Shown here one piece after another: positions 45,719 to 54,874 of a stretch of 64,000 nucleotides of DNA. Position 1 is the stretch's first letter; each line of letters opens with the position of its first letter. This DNA is from Moanibacter sp964542645 (lineage in GTDB: Bacteria > Verrucomicrobiota > Verrucomicrobiia > Opitutales > UBA2987). The position numbers and the translations under genes are program-made. Location: NCBI GenBank assembly GCA_964542645.1, contig CAZIUG010000007.1, positions 248,001 to 312,000 of the forward strand, read 5' to 3'. The notes under the pieces are model-generated. The model saw only the letters and a program-made list of their open reading frames with translations, did not search any database and was not told the DNA's origin.

Positions 45719-47182
45719 CTAGAGTTCCGGATGCACGGAAGAGAAATTCTGAATGCTCTCGTAGAGGTGCGCCAGTGAGAGCAATTCAGCCTCTTTGAAC
45801 GGAGGACCGATAATCTGCAGACCAATCGGCAGTCTCTGATTATCGAAACCACACGGCACGGAAATCCCTGGCAACCCGGCCAGGTTAACGGAAATTGTGA
45901 AAATGTCCGCCAGGTACATAGCTAGAGGATCGTCAGATTTCTCTCCAATTCTGAAAGCTGTTGTCGGCGAGACCGGAACCGCAAGGGCATCTACTGTCTC
46001 AAAAGCTTTCAGAAAATCGTTGCGTATTAAAGTTCGAACCTTTTGGGCTCGGCCGTAATTGGCGTCATAGTATCCACTACTAAGAGCATAAGTTCCCAAG
46101 ATAATGCGTCTCTTTACCTCTTCACCGAAACCCTCTCCCCGGGTTTTGAAATAGAGGTCCACACTGTCTTCGGCCCTAGCGCTTCTAGTTGTATATCGAA
46201 CTCCATCGTATCGAGCAAGATTAGAAGAAGCCTCCGCCGTCGCGATAAGATAATAAACCGGAATTGCCAGTTCCGTATTCGGCAACGATACCTCCTGAAC
46301 GGAGCACCCTGCGCCTTCTAAGGATTTAATTGCGTCCTCAATGCAGAACCGCACTTCTGAATCCAGCCCCTCACCGAAAAATTCCTTAGGGATCCCAAGT
46401 TTCCAAGGAGCCTTTTTCTGAGAGATCTTCGCTACATAATCCGGAATTTCGACATTAATAGAGGTTGAATCGAGTGGATCGTGTCCCGCGATTTCTTGCA
46501 GAAGCAAGGCCACATCTGTAACGCTTCGTCCCATTGGTCCGATCTGATCTAGAGAAGAAGCAAAGGCAACCAAGCCGTAACGGGAAACGAGCCCATAGGT
46601 CGGCTTCATGCCGATAATTCCACAATGAGAAGCAGGTTGACGGATTGATCCTCCGGTATCGCTGCCCAAGGCTAGGATCGATTCTCCCGCTGCAACTGCC
46701 GCCGCACTCCCGCCACTACTGCCACCCGGAATGCGCTCTAGATCCCAAGGATTCCGGGTCGTACGAAATGCGGAATTCTCCGTTGAAGATCCCATCGCAA
46801 ATTCATCCATATTGAGGCGACCCCAGAGCACGACCCCGGCTTCCTTCAATTTTAAGATACTCGTGGCATCATAAGGCGAAATAAATTTTTCTAGAATTCT
46901 ACTGCCGCAGGTCAGCGGGGCATCCTTCACAGCAATAACATCCTTGATTCCCACTGGAATCCCATCCAACGGGCTGAGAGCCTCGCCACGCGCTCTCCGA
47001 TGATCGCTTTCTTCCGCCTGCTTAATTGCTCCTTCTGGATCTGTCTGCAGAAAGGCTCCTATCCGATCGTCGACAACAGCTGTTCTCTCGATAACTGCCT
47101 CCGTCAATTCAACCGACGAGATTTCTCTCCGCTCCAGCAGGCTACTCAGAACGGTCGCGGTTTCGTAGTAGAGTTTGCTCAT
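45719..47182 (-). CDS. gatA: Aspartyl/glutamyl-tRNA(Asn/Gln) amidotransferase subunit A
   Basis: GatA (487 residues) is the amidase that frees ammonia from glutamine for GatCAB. The amidase signature gives the Ser-cisSer-Lys triad: Lys80 in GIPVGIKDV, Ser155 in GGSSGGSAAA and Ser179 in SDTGGSIRQP. GMKPTYGLVSRYGL follows as usual. The ATG at 47182 was chosen over a TTG two codons before. It follows gatC by about 50 bases. The frame stays open for 39 codons after the TAG stop, which is discussed as a finding. The total length fits the family. Confidence 0.96.
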   Translation of the reverse strand: MSKLYYETATVLSSLLERREISSVELTEAVIERTAVVDDRIGAFLQTDPEGAIKQAEESDHRRARGEALSPLDGIPVGIKDVIAVKDAPLTCGSRILEKFISPYDATSILKLKEAGVVLWGRLNMDEFAMGSSTENSAFRTTRNPWDLERIPGGSSGGSAAAVAAGESILALGSDTGGSIRQPASHCGIIGMKPTYGLVSRYGLVAFASSLDQIGPMGRSVTDVALLLQEIAGHDPLDSTSINVEIPDYVAKISQKKAPWKLGIPKEFFGEGLDSEVRFCIEDAIKSLEGAGCSVQEVSLPNTELAIPVYYLIATAEASSNLARYDGVRYTTRSARAEDSVDLYFKTRGEGFGEEVKRRIILGTYALSSGYYDANYGRAQKVRTLIRNDFLKAFETVDALAVPVSPTTAFRIGEKSDDPLAMYLADIFTISVNLAGLPGISVPCGFDNQRLPIGLQIIGPPFKEAELLSLAHLYESIQNFSSVHPEL

Positions 47183-47232
47183 CCTCAATCAAGCTTCACT
47201 CTCTACTTTAGAATTTCGAAAGATGATAGGCT

Positions 47233-47529
47233 TCATGCTCCCTCAACAACCTTTGGCACCACCACCTGATTGTCGCGAGCTTCGGGTACATTTCTCAAAG
47301 CCTCCTCGACCGAAAATCCACTTACTGCCACATCCTCCTGCCATATATTAAATACGGGGAAAGCATGAGCTGTCGGGTCTACATTTGCAACATCGACTGT
47401 GTCGAGTTTTCGAAAGTACTCCATTATCTGATCTAGCTGCTCAGCGAATTTTTGCGACTCTTCTTTAGTCAATTCGATCCGAGCCAACTTTGATACATAC
47501 TCGACATCTATCGTTTTTTCTTCCGCCAT
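47233..47529 (-). CDS. gatC: Aspartyl/glutamyl-tRNA(Asn/Gln) amidotransferase subunit C
   Basis: This 98-residue protein stabilises the GatA-GatB complex. It has the typical start with VEYVSKLARIELTKEESQKFAEQLDQIMEYF and the middle VDPTAHAFPVFNIWQEDV, where family members usually have P(T/M)xH. The end with ARDNQVVVPKVVEG matches the family tail. It precedes gatA in the same operon and follows pheT after 177 bases. The start ATG has no strong ribosome binding site. Confidence 0.94.
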   Translation of the reverse strand: MAEEKTIDVEYVSKLARIELTKEESQKFAEQLDQIMEYFRKLDTVDVANVDPTAHAFPVFNIWQEDVAVSGFSVEEALRNVPEARDNQVVVPKVVEGA

Positions 47530-47706
47530 AACTACACTGATTTCCGATATTTGCAGTACCTTGTCACAGCCAAACTCTTAGTCACCAATTTCGACCGATC
47601 CCATCGGGATAGGAATCAATCCTTGCCGGCCTAACCGATCTCGAACCGTTCTCACTATGAAGGCCATTAACCTCGAACATCACGAAACTACCGACCCGAA
47701 AGATTC

Positions 47707-50154
47707 CTAACTCCGCAGTTGATAACCGGTGCCTTCGGTAATTCGCAAGACAATCTGTTCAAATGCAGAATTAACCTCGTTATCAGTCAGAGTACGCTGG
47801 TCTGATCGAAAGGCGAGAGCAAAAGCAAGGCTTTTTGTTCCATCCGGCAATCCCTCACCGCGGAAGACGTCAAAGATTGAAACCGATTCGACGTCAAACT
47901 GATCGACAACTGCTTCTTTTGAGATTGACTCTAATCTAGATCGGACCGCACCGGCTGATTCCGTTTCGGGGACCACTAAAGAAATATCCTTGGTCGCCGA
48001 GGGATAGGGACTGTCAGGTTGATAACTTGATGTCGGGAATTTCCTTCTTAAAAATTTGGGTAAGAAAGAAAGGGACCCAGCTAATACTATCCCCTCAATT
48101 CCCCAGGATTTCAGTATTTTTAGATCGATCGTTCCAACCTTAGCCTCGAATCCGTCTGTAAACTTCCCAAAACAACCGGCATGTCCTTTCTGCCATGTAT
48201 TGTCATCTCTTATTGGTTGAAAATTTAAGTCCGCTAGATCTGCTTCCAGCAATGAAAACAAACGCTCTACAAGTCCTGAAACCGTATAAAAGTCCGGCTC
48301 TTCTCTCACCAGCCAACCACTTGGACGCGGCGCCTGAACAAGAAGAAATCCCAATGAGAGTATCTCCCACAACTTACCCCTATCAGTGCGAAAAATGCTG
48401 CCGATTTCAAAAAGTCGTTCAATGTCGTTTCCTCGAAATCGGTTGAGCCGCAGATTGTCTAGAAGACCCGGGATCAAGGAAGGACGTAGATAGGCCTGGT
48501 CTTCTGTAAGCGGATTAGCCAGTTTCAGCAAATTGGGAGCATCGCCTCCATGCCATGCGTCGACCGTCTTCAATTCGCACATCGACATATTTATGCATTC
48601 ATTAAATCCCTGAGCCCGAAAGAATGATGCCGCCTGCGCTCGAAATTGGCTCACCTGATCGTCTTCCTGTGCCACGGAGGGTGCGGAAACCTCTGCATTT
48701 GGAATACGGTCCGTCCCATATATACGTAAAAATTCTTCTACTAGATCAATAGGTCGCTCCAAATCCGCTCGATGCGATGGGATCCGCACTGCACGACCGT
48801 CGTTTCCTCCGACCGGCTCTCCAACCTCTAGATCGAGAGAACGGAAGATTTTCCAAATTCGTTCCTTTTCGACTTCAAATCCCAGGCGCCGTTCAATAAA
48901 ATCGGCGTCGATTTCGATTTCCCGATCAAACTTTGGCAACTCCCCGGCTACGTGAGGAACCCCCAAACAACGTCCCCCTCCTACCTGCATGATGAGATCA
49001 ATTGCACGCCGGGCAGCCCGTTCTGTTAAAGAAGGATCCACGCCTCTCTCAAAACGATAAGAGGCATCGGTCGAAAGAACTAACTGTCGCGAGGTCTTCC
49101 TTATATTTGTCGGTGCAAAATGGGCCGACTCTAGCACAACGTCTGTCGTCCCTTCATCTAGCTCAGCATCAATGCTACCCATTACTCCCGCTACCGCCAT
49201 GGGCTTTTCCAAATCAGCGATAACCATGTTCTCGGATTTAAGAGTTCTCAATTGGCCGTCCAACGTTGTGATCTCTTCACCGTCCTGAGCCTGGCGGATC
49301 ACAATCGTTTGCCCGCCTATTTTGGCCGCGTCGAAGGCATGGAGGGGCTGCCCCAGCTCATACAAAACGAAGTTTGTTACGTCTACCACATTGTTGACTG
49401 GTCTTAGCCCTATAGCCATAATCAATCTACTTAACCATTCCGGACTTGGTCCAATGGTAATACCAACAATCGAATAGGCGAGATAGTACAAGCAATTTCC
49501 AGGGGTCTCAATTCGAACGCCTTTTAATAGATCACTCGGGGGCGAGGCTGATCCATCCGGATCTTCCGAAGAAATCTCCGGTAAAGATACCGGCAGCTGA
49601 AAAAAGGCACCCAACTCTCGAACCACTCCAATGCAGCTGAGACAATCAGGCCGATTGGGAGTTATTTCGACATCAAAAATTACGTCACCCTCAGGAAACA
49701 CTTCATTTACTGGAGTTCCAATCTCAGGACAACTCTCTAAGATCAAGATGCCATCGTGATCGTTCCCGAGAGAGAGCTCGCGTGCGCTACACATCATTCC
49801 ATCTGACACCACTCCTCTGATCTTCGACCGCTTAATTTTTACCCCTCCGGGAAGGACTGCGCCATTTAGCGCTACCACTACTCGGTCTCCCACGTTGTAG
49901 TTGGATGCCCCGCATACAATCTCATTTGCTTCATCTGCCTTGCGAATTCTTACCTTACAAAGGGTAAGTCGGTCGGCATTTGGATGCCGGGTCATCGAGA
50001 TTACTTCCCCCACGAGTACGTTCTCCAACAAAGGAATACCGATCCGATCAACGCCCTCGACCTCGAAACCTATAAGCGTCAAAGCTTCCTCTACTTCTTC
50101 TGCGGCACATTCCAGAGGAAGATACCGTTTTAACCATTCGAAACTTATTTTCAC
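47707..50154 (-). CDS. pheT: Phenylalanine-tRNA ligase beta subunit
   Basis: This 815-residue subunit pairs with PheS in an alpha2-beta2 enzyme that charges tRNA-Phe. It contains the tRNA-binding OB domain (EVISMTRHPNADRLTLCKV, VCGASNYNVGDRVVVAL), the B3/B4 editing region and the B5 domain (NNVVDVTNFVLYELGQPLHAFD). The FDX-ACB anticodon-binding end has YPSATKDISLVVP. It starts with GTG inside the pheS stop (GTGA overlap), showing coupled translation. The length is normal. Confidence 0.96.
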   Translation of the reverse strand: MKISFEWLKRYLPLECAAEEVEEALTLIGFEVEGVDRIGIPLLENVLVGEVISMTRHPNADRLTLCKVRIRKADEANEIVCGASNYNVGDRVVVALNGAVLPGGVKIKRSKIRGVVSDGMMCSARELSLGNDHDGILILESCPEIGTPVNEVFPEGDVIFDVEITPNRPDCLSCIGVVRELGAFFQLPVSLPEISSEDPDGSASPPSDLLKGVRIETPGNCLYYLAYSIVGITIGPSPEWLSRLIMAIGLRPVNNVVDVTNFVLYELGQPLHAFDAAKIGGQTIVIRQAQDGEEITTLDGQLRTLKSENMVIADLEKPMAVAGVMGSIDAELDEGTTDVVLESAHFAPTNIRKTSRQLVLSTDASYRFERGVDPSLTERAARRAIDLIMQVGGGRCLGVPHVAGELPKFDREIEIDADFIERRLGFEVEKERIWKIFRSLDLEVGEPVGGNDGRAVRIPSHRADLERPIDLVEEFLRIYGTDRIPNAEVSAPSVAQEDDQVSQFRAQAASFFRAQGFNECINMSMCELKTVDAWHGGDAPNLLKLANPLTEDQAYLRPSLIPGLLDNLRLNRFRGNDIERLFEIGSIFRTDRGKLWEILSLGFLLVQAPRPSGWLVREEPDFYTVSGLVERLFSLLEADLADLNFQPIRDDNTWQKGHAGCFGKFTDGFEAKVGTIDLKILKSWGIEGIVLAGSLSFLPKFLRRKFPTSSYQPDSPYPSATKDISLVVPETESAGAVRSRLESISKEAVVDQFDVESVSIFDVFRGEGLPDGTKSLAFALAFRSDQRTLTDNEVNSAFEQIVLRITEGTGYQLRS

Positions 50155-51197
50155 CGAAACTGCCTTAGGAATCTAACATCATTCTGGAAAAGGATACGCA
50201 TGTCATCAACCCCGTGTAGGATCTGCGCCACACGATCAATCCCTATACCGAAAGCATATCCGGTCCACTCCTGAGAATCGTACCCCACGGCTTCAAAGAC
50301 TGCTGGATCAACCATCCCACACCCCAAAATTTCCGTCCATTCAGTGCCTACTTTAGCCAGGTGGGAGGACTGGAAGTCGACTTCAAAACTAGGCTCAGTA
50401 TAAGGAAAGAAATGTGGGCGAAACCGTGTTTTTGCTTCTGGCCCCAGAAGGGATCGAGAAAAAAAATCAAGAACCGCTTTTAAATCCTTCACAGACACAT
50501 TCCGGTCCACGTACAGTCCTTCAACTTGATGAAAATTAGGACTGTGAGTTGCATCAGCCGTATCTCGACGAAAAACACGCCCAGGCGATAAAATCCGCAG
50601 GGGAGGGTTACGTTCCAGCATAGTCCGAATCTGAACTGCGGAAGTATGGGTTCTTAGAAGATAGCGCTCACCCCCACGCCTCAAAACATTCCCGAGGGAA
50701 AGACTTTCCGGGAGATAAAAAGTATCCTGAAGGTCTCGCGCTGGGTGATCAGGTAGTGTGTTGAGTGCATCGAAGCAAAAAAATTCTGTCTCTACTTCAC
50801 TACCTTCTGCCACCGAAAATCCAGCCTGCCGAAAAATTGAGCAAATATTCTCTCGGACTTGGGTAAGTAGGTGCAGGGCACCAGACTCACATTCAGGACT
50901 CGGGAGAGTGGGGTCAATTTCTCGTCCTAACGTTGATTTCAACTCCATCTCGGAGATGTTTTCCGACACTCTTGAGAAAAGCCCCTCCAGGTGACGCTTG
51001 ATCTCATTGACCTGCTTTCCAAAGGCCGGGCGCTCCGCCTTCGGTAGCTGGTTGATCCCTTTCAGGATTTGTGTTAAGGACCCGTTTGACCCAAGAAAGG
51101 AGGCCTTCAACTTCTCGAGGTTGGCACGCGTGCCAACCTCGCTCGCTCCCTTTTCCGCTTCAGCCAGCAGCGAATCAAGACTATTTAGCCCAGACAT
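50151..51197 (-). CDS. pheS: Phenylalanine-tRNA ligase alpha subunit
   Basis: PheS (348 residues) carries the class II synthetase catalytic core. Motif 2 region is RTHTSAVQIRTM through SPGRVFRRDTADATHSPNFHQVEG, the Phe pocket has EPSFEVDF and motif 3 is GYAFGIGIDRVAQILHGVDDMRILFQND. I start at the ATG at 51197 because MSGLNSLDSLLAEAEK aligns with the usual N-terminal coiled coil. A GTG 11 codons upstream is possible. It follows rplT, giving the classic order rpmI-rplT-pheS-pheT. No phe leader peptide was seen. Confidence 0.95.
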   Translation of the reverse strand: MSGLNSLDSLLAEAEKGASEVGTRANLEKLKASFLGSNGSLTQILKGINQLPKAERPAFGKQVNEIKRHLEGLFSRVSENISEMELKSTLGREIDPTLPSPECESGALHLLTQVRENICSIFRQAGFSVAEGSEVETEFFCFDALNTLPDHPARDLQDTFYLPESLSLGNVLRRGGERYLLRTHTSAVQIRTMLERNPPLRILSPGRVFRRDTADATHSPNFHQVEGLYVDRNVSVKDLKAVLDFFSRSLLGPEAKTRFRPHFFPYTEPSFEVDFQSSHLAKVGTEWTEILGCGMVDPAVFEAVGYDSQEWTGYAFGIGIDRVAQILHGVDDMRILFQNDVRFLRQFR

Positions 51198-51373
51198 CTT
51201 AAAGTCACTTTTTTGTTTTTCACTCAGCACCTTCCACTACAGCTCTGTTCCTCTTTAAGGCGATAAAGAATCAACCTATTACTTTCAACAAAAGCGGCAT
51301 CGGGGTGCCACACTCGAAAACAAAATCGTCTTACCGTTCGTTCCTAGAGGCTAAACCTGGTCGAACTCCGTCC

Positions 51374-51730
51374 TCAACCGAGAACTGATTTCACCTTAAC
51401 GACCAGCAACTTAAAAGCTGCTTCATCATGAATCGCAATCTCAGAAAGCGCCTTACGGTTGAGCTCGATCCCGGCCTCCTTAAGTCCATGAATAAATTGA
51501 CTGTAGCTGATCCCATTTGCACGGCAGGCAGCATTGACCCGAACAATCCACAACTTTCGCCATTCGCTTTTCTTTTTTCGACGATCCCTGTAGGCATACT
51601 GCCCAGCACGATCAACCGCATCCTTAGCAAAGCGATAAAGTCTTGACTTATTCCCCCAATAGCCGCGAGCCGTTCGTAATATACGCTTGCGGCGTTTTAG
51701 GGTAGCGGGCGCGTTCGTAGCTCTTGGCAT
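51374..51730 (-). CDS. rplT: 50S ribosomal protein L20 (bL20)
   Basis: This 118-residue ribosomal protein is recognised by PRATNAPATLKRRKRILRTA, ARGYWGNKSRLYRFAKDAV and LWIVRVNAACRANGISYSQF. It binds 23S rRNA early in 50S assembly. In several bacteria L20 also binds the leader of its own operon to repress it; a folded leader is present upstream of rpmI here. It lies 17 bases after rpmI. infC, commonly the first gene of this operon, is not in the window. Confidence 0.97.
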   Translation of the reverse strand: MPRATNAPATLKRRKRILRTARGYWGNKSRLYRFAKDAVDRAGQYAYRDRRKKKSEWRKLWIVRVNAACRANGISYSQFIHGLKEAGIELNRKALSEIAIHDEAAFKLLVVKVKSVLG

Positions 51731-51747
51731 TACCGTTTATCTCCTAC

Positions 51748-51942
51748 CTAAAATTGCCCTGGAGCCGCCCGACGCATTTCAAGCGATAAACTCTTAGACA
51801 CCGATCTATCTTTTTTGTAGTTGCGCCGCTGCTTATTGCTCAATTTGCGCAACAAATGACGCTTACCGGATGTTCGCCGAAGAACTTTTCCGCTTCCCGT
51901 AACCTTAAAGCGTTTTGAAAAGGATTTCCGTGTTTTATGCAT
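51748..51942 (-). CDS. rpmI: 50S ribosomal protein L35 (bL35)
   Basis: This 64-residue basic protein matches bL35: HKTRKSFSKRFKVTGSGKV near the start, followed by KRHLLRKLSNKQRRNYKKD. The core motif for L35 (KTRK..KRF..TGSGK) is intact. It is the first gene of the rpmI-rplT-pheS-pheT run and is preceded by a leader with alternative hairpins, the last of which is followed by a U-run shortly before the ATG. Confidence 0.97.
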   Translation of the reverse strand: MHKTRKSFSKRFKVTGSGKVLRRTSGKRHLLRKLSNKQRRNYKKDRSVSKSLSLEMRRAAPGQF

Positions 51943-51953
51943 TACACCTTGCT

Positions 51954-52055
51954 AAAAAGCCCTGGAGCCAATGCATTTAGCTCCCGCTTGTAAAGGGCTA
52001 AATTTCCAGAATCTTGGGCCTCCAGCAGGCACACACTCATACAAGCCCTTTTTTT
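51954..52055 (-). promoter_or_regulatory. rpmI-rplT leader with alternative antiterminator and terminator helices
   Basis: Read leftward, AAAGGGCT (52051 to 52044) is complementary to AGCCCTTT (51999 to 51992). AGCCCT (51999 to 51994) is also complementary to AGGGCT (51963 to 51958), which is followed by a run of T. Between the latter two lies an inner stem GGGAGC/GGCTCC (51985-51980 with 51969-51964). The second arrangement resembles an intrinsic terminator just before rpmI, and the first would prevent it. This is the logic of ribosomal-protein attenuators such as the L20 leader. The sequence relation to known L20 leaders is not established. Confidence 0.5.
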
Positions 52056-52121
52056 CATTGAAAAGCAGAGGACTCCTCACCACTGTTGGTAGCCCTTTTT
52101 GGAAGTAAAAGATCAATTTAT

Positions 52122-52895
52122 ATGAAACTCTACGCGAGACCTGGCCGGATTCTACTTGTCCTCTTAATGCAAGTGGGGATCATCGGACACGAATTACATT
52201 CTGCTACCTATGACTCTACCGAAGTAATTGAGAAGTGGGTGGATGTAACTAATTTGATCTCCATTGAGGTCAGCGAGTGGAAAGAACTTAAAGCACTCCT
52301 CACATATAATATTGACCTTTTGAATACAGAAATTACTGATTTGGAGCAACTGATTTCCCAATCTGAAGAGCAGGCTCGGGAGGCAGAGAGAAAAACCGAT
52401 CTTCTTCGCGACGAAGAGTCCAACCTGAGAAATGCGTCCACTATCGTGGATAAAAAGGTGACGGATTACGAGAATCGTATTCGAAATCTTAGTGGCATTT
52501 TCCCGCCTGCGCTGAACGAGCGAATCATTCAGTTTATGTCTCGTTTACCTGCTGAACCCGGCACTTCCACTATGCCGTTAGAGGAACGCTTAGCAACTGT
52601 CTTGAATATCCTCGAGGAAGTAGACAAATTCAATAATAGTGTAACCGTAGTCAGCGAATTGAAATTAGTTAGTTCTGGAGACAGAGTTGAGGTCAAGACA
52701 ATGTACCTTGGACTTGCCCATGCATTCTATGTTGATCGAAATATCGAGTTCGCAGGCGTCGGAATACCCGTAAACGACCAATGGGAGTGGACCTCGCACC
52801 CAGAACTCTCGGAAAATATTAATCGTTCCATCCTTATGTACGAAAACGCCATCAAACCCGCCGAATTCATTCCTCTTTCGGTTACAATTGATTGA
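52122..52895 (+). CDS. DUF3450 family periplasmic coiled-coil protein
   Basis: This 257-residue protein has a signal peptide (ILLVLLMQVGIIGHELHSA) and a long coiled coil around residues 50-125 (LLNTEITDLEQLISQ, REAERKTDLLRDEES). The C-terminal domain has LAHAFYVDRNIEFAGVG and ends in a hydrophilic strand region. DUF3450 proteins are encoded beside ExbB/TolQ-like and ExbD-like genes, as here, and may couple the proton channel to a TonB-dependent system. The ATG at 52122 was chosen because it precedes the signal; a TTG 12 codons earlier is less likely. It overlaps the next open frame slightly. The exact role is unknown. Confidence 0.82.
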   Translation: MKLYARPGRILLVLLMQVGIIGHELHSATYDSTEVIEKWVDVTNLISIEVSEWKELKALLTYNIDLLNTEITDLEQLISQSEEQAREAERKTDLLRDEESNLRNASTIVDKKVTDYENRIRNLSGIFPPALNERIIQFMSRLPAEPGTSTMPLEERLATVLNILEEVDKFNNSVTVVSELKLVSSGDRVEVKTMYLGLAHAFYVDRNIEFAGVGIPVNDQWEWTSHPELSENINRSILMYENAIKPAEFIPLSVTID

Positions 52896-52912
52896 CGGAT
52901 CCGGTACGCGAA

Positions 52913-54304
52913 ATGAAATCGCTCAAACTATTCATCATCCTAATTTGCGTCATTCTTTATTGGACATCTCTTCCGTTGTCGGCGCAAGGGTCACAAAATG
53001 ATCTCGACGAGACCATAGCCAGGCTCAGTGAAGTCCGGAGTAAGATTGAAGAAGAGAGAATTCCTCTAGCTAAGGAACTCAGTAGGCTTGAAAAGAGAGC
53101 GGCTGACAAACGCATTCAAGCCGATCAGAACATTCGCCTAACCGCCAATCAGGAAGTCGACCTCAGCTCACTGGAAGAACTGATCCAGAGACTAAAAAAT
53201 GAAAACAGCTCTCTTTCTGCTAGCCTCAGCGATTACATTCGCACTTTTGAGTCGAGGATCCACGTAAGCGAGAGACAACTTTATCGTGATCCGCTTCAAT
53301 CGGCTAAGGCTAGTGAAAATGATCGCAGCCTGTCCATGGCGAAAAAGCTTCGTTCTCAACTCGATGCTACTGACATCGCTTTCCAGCGTCTCGACAATTC
53401 AATCCAGGGGCATTCCTTTTCAGGAAGAGCAATTATGCCGGGAGGAGAGTACGAGGAAGGAACCTTTGTGACCCTGGGACCCATCTCCTACTTTCTGGGC
53501 ACTAACGGTCAAATAGGTCTGCCTGAAGCAGGTGTCACCTCGCTGGATCCGATCGTCTCTTCAATATCGAGTCAGTTAGAGGAAGGGATCAGCGGGTTGG
53601 TCAGTACCCGGAAAGGAATAGTACCAATAGATGCCACCCTGGGAGATGCGTTTAAAATCGAGGCGACTAGGGAAACTCAGCTCGAGGAGATTAAGAAAGG
53701 CGGCTTGGTAATGTATCCGATCCTTGGCCTCGCAACTTTTGCTTTTATTGTAGCTATTTTTAAGTGGTTTGAAATCAGCAGCGTAAAACAAGCTCGCGAG
53801 CAAGACCTCCGAGTTATCCTGCAACATCTCAAATCGGGGGAAAAAGAGAAAGCTATCGCGCTGGCGAAATCCGTCAAGGGTCCCAGCGGAGAGCTTCTCA
53901 CCGCAGCAGTCACCAATGCCGAAGCTGACCTCGACCTGATCGAGGAAATCCTATACGAAAAGATGCTCAAAACACAGCCGCGATTGGAACGTATGTTACC
54001 TTTAATCGCAGTGACTGCCGCCACCGCACCCCTCTTCGGTCTCCTCGGGACAGTTACTGGAATGATCAAAACATTTAACCTCATAACCGTTTTTGGAACT
54101 GGAGACGCAAGCAACCTCTCTGCTGGTATATCCGAAGCTCTTGTTACGACGAAGTTCGGCCTCATCATAGCCATTCCGGCTCTAATTTTATACGCGCTTT
54201 TAAGTAGAAAAGCTAAAGGGGTTCTCACCAGTATGGAACAAACTTCAATTGGCTTTCTTAATGGCCTTCAAGACATTAGGAGCGCAAAAACCTCCACTAA
54301 TTAG
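52913..54304 (+). CDS. MotA/TolQ/ExbB proton channel family protein with periplasmic coiled-coil domain
   Basis: This protein of about 463 residues begins with a signal peptide (LFIILICVILYWTSLPLSAQG) followed by a coiled-coil periplasmic part of some 230 residues. Three membrane helices follow, as in ExbB/TolQ: MYPILGLATFAFIVAIFKW, then LIAVTAATAPLFGLLGTVTGM with the family signature, then FGLIIAIPALILYALLS. It would conduct protons to power a TonB- or Tol-like machine with the ExbD-like partner downstream. The ATG at 52913 was preferred over a TTG that overlaps the previous stop. TonB itself is not present nearby. The large N-terminal domain is typical when DUF3450 is the neighbour. Confidence 0.88.
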   Translation: MKSLKLFIILICVILYWTSLPLSAQGSQNDLDETIARLSEVRSKIEEERIPLAKELSRLEKRAADKRIQADQNIRLTANQEVDLSSLEELIQRLKNENSSLSASLSDYIRTFESRIHVSERQLYRDPLQSAKASENDRSLSMAKKLRSQLDATDIAFQRLDNSIQGHSFSGRAIMPGGEYEEGTFVTLGPISYFLGTNGQIGLPEAGVTSLDPIVSSISSQLEEGISGLVSTRKGIVPIDATLGDAFKIEATRETQLEEIKKGGLVMYPILGLATFAFIVAIFKWFEISSVKQAREQDLRVILQHLKSGEKEKAIALAKSVKGPSGELLTAAVTNAEADLDLIEEILYEKMLKTQPRLERMLPLIAVTAATAPLFGLLGTVTGMIKTFNLITVFGTGDASNLSAGISEALVTTKFGLIIAIPALILYALLSRKAKGVLTSMEQTSIGFLNGLQDIRSAKTSTN

Positions 54305-54401
54305 GCGCAATTTTATCACCGTTTACTTTTCCTAAAACTGCGGAGGGCGATTTCTCTTTCGCCCGATTCTAGTTCTAGGAAACAGAGTAAAGAGCACTAA
54401 A

Positions 54402-54803
54402 ATGAAAAACCGAAGTGTAACTGAAGGAGAATCTGATCTGGAGCAAATCAACATCTCTCCAATGATCGACATGGTTTTTATCCTCCTGATTTTTTTTATT
54501 GTAACTACAGTCTTTGTTGAGGAACCAGGAGTCGATATCGATAAACCACCCGCTGTAACTGCCAAAGACCTAGAAAAGAATAGCATCCTCATAGCAATCA
54601 CCAACACTAACCAGGTTATCTACGGTGGACGCGAAGTGACCATCTCCGGAATTCGCCCCATTGTCAGAAGACTGACTACCAGAGATCAAATGCCTGTCAT
54701 CCTTCAGGTAGATGAAAACGCCTCATCGGGAACCGTAGTTCGTGCAATAGATGAAGCTAAACTCGGAGGTGCCGAGGTTGTCAGCATTTCAACGGAACTC
54801 TAG
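54402..54803 (+). CDS. ExbD/TolR family biopolymer transport protein
   Basis: This 133-residue protein has one membrane helix, MIDMVFILLIFFIVTTVFV, including the proton-path Asp (Asp23). The periplasmic domain has EPGVDIDKPPAVTAKDLEKN and ends with VQ-like DEAKLGGAEVVSISTE. It pairs with the ExbB-like protein encoded just upstream. A hairpin GGGCGA/TCGCCC (54345-54364) lies between the two genes and could set their ratio. The length and order are standard for ExbD. Confidence 0.9.
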   Translation: MKNRSVTEGESDLEQINISPMIDMVFILLIFFIVTTVFVEEPGVDIDKPPAVTAKDLEKNSILIAITNTNQVIYGGREVTISGIRPIVRRLTTRDQMPVILQVDENASSGTVVRAIDEAKLGGAEVVSISTEL

Positions 54804-54874
54804 AACCTGCGCCCTATCCTCATTGTTGTTTTGAGTTTCGCTTTCTGCTTTCCAAAAATGCCTCATCCAGCCCA

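Noticed and set aside
16903..45721. Genome-wide recoding of amber codons as sense
   Set aside because: Two genes have open frames beyond TAG, but many genes in the window end correctly at TAG with family-normal lengths, so TAG works as a stop.
53677..54228. 183-codon leftward ORF opposite the ExbB-like gene
   Set aside because: It is the antisense shadow of a strongly conserved membrane protein gene.
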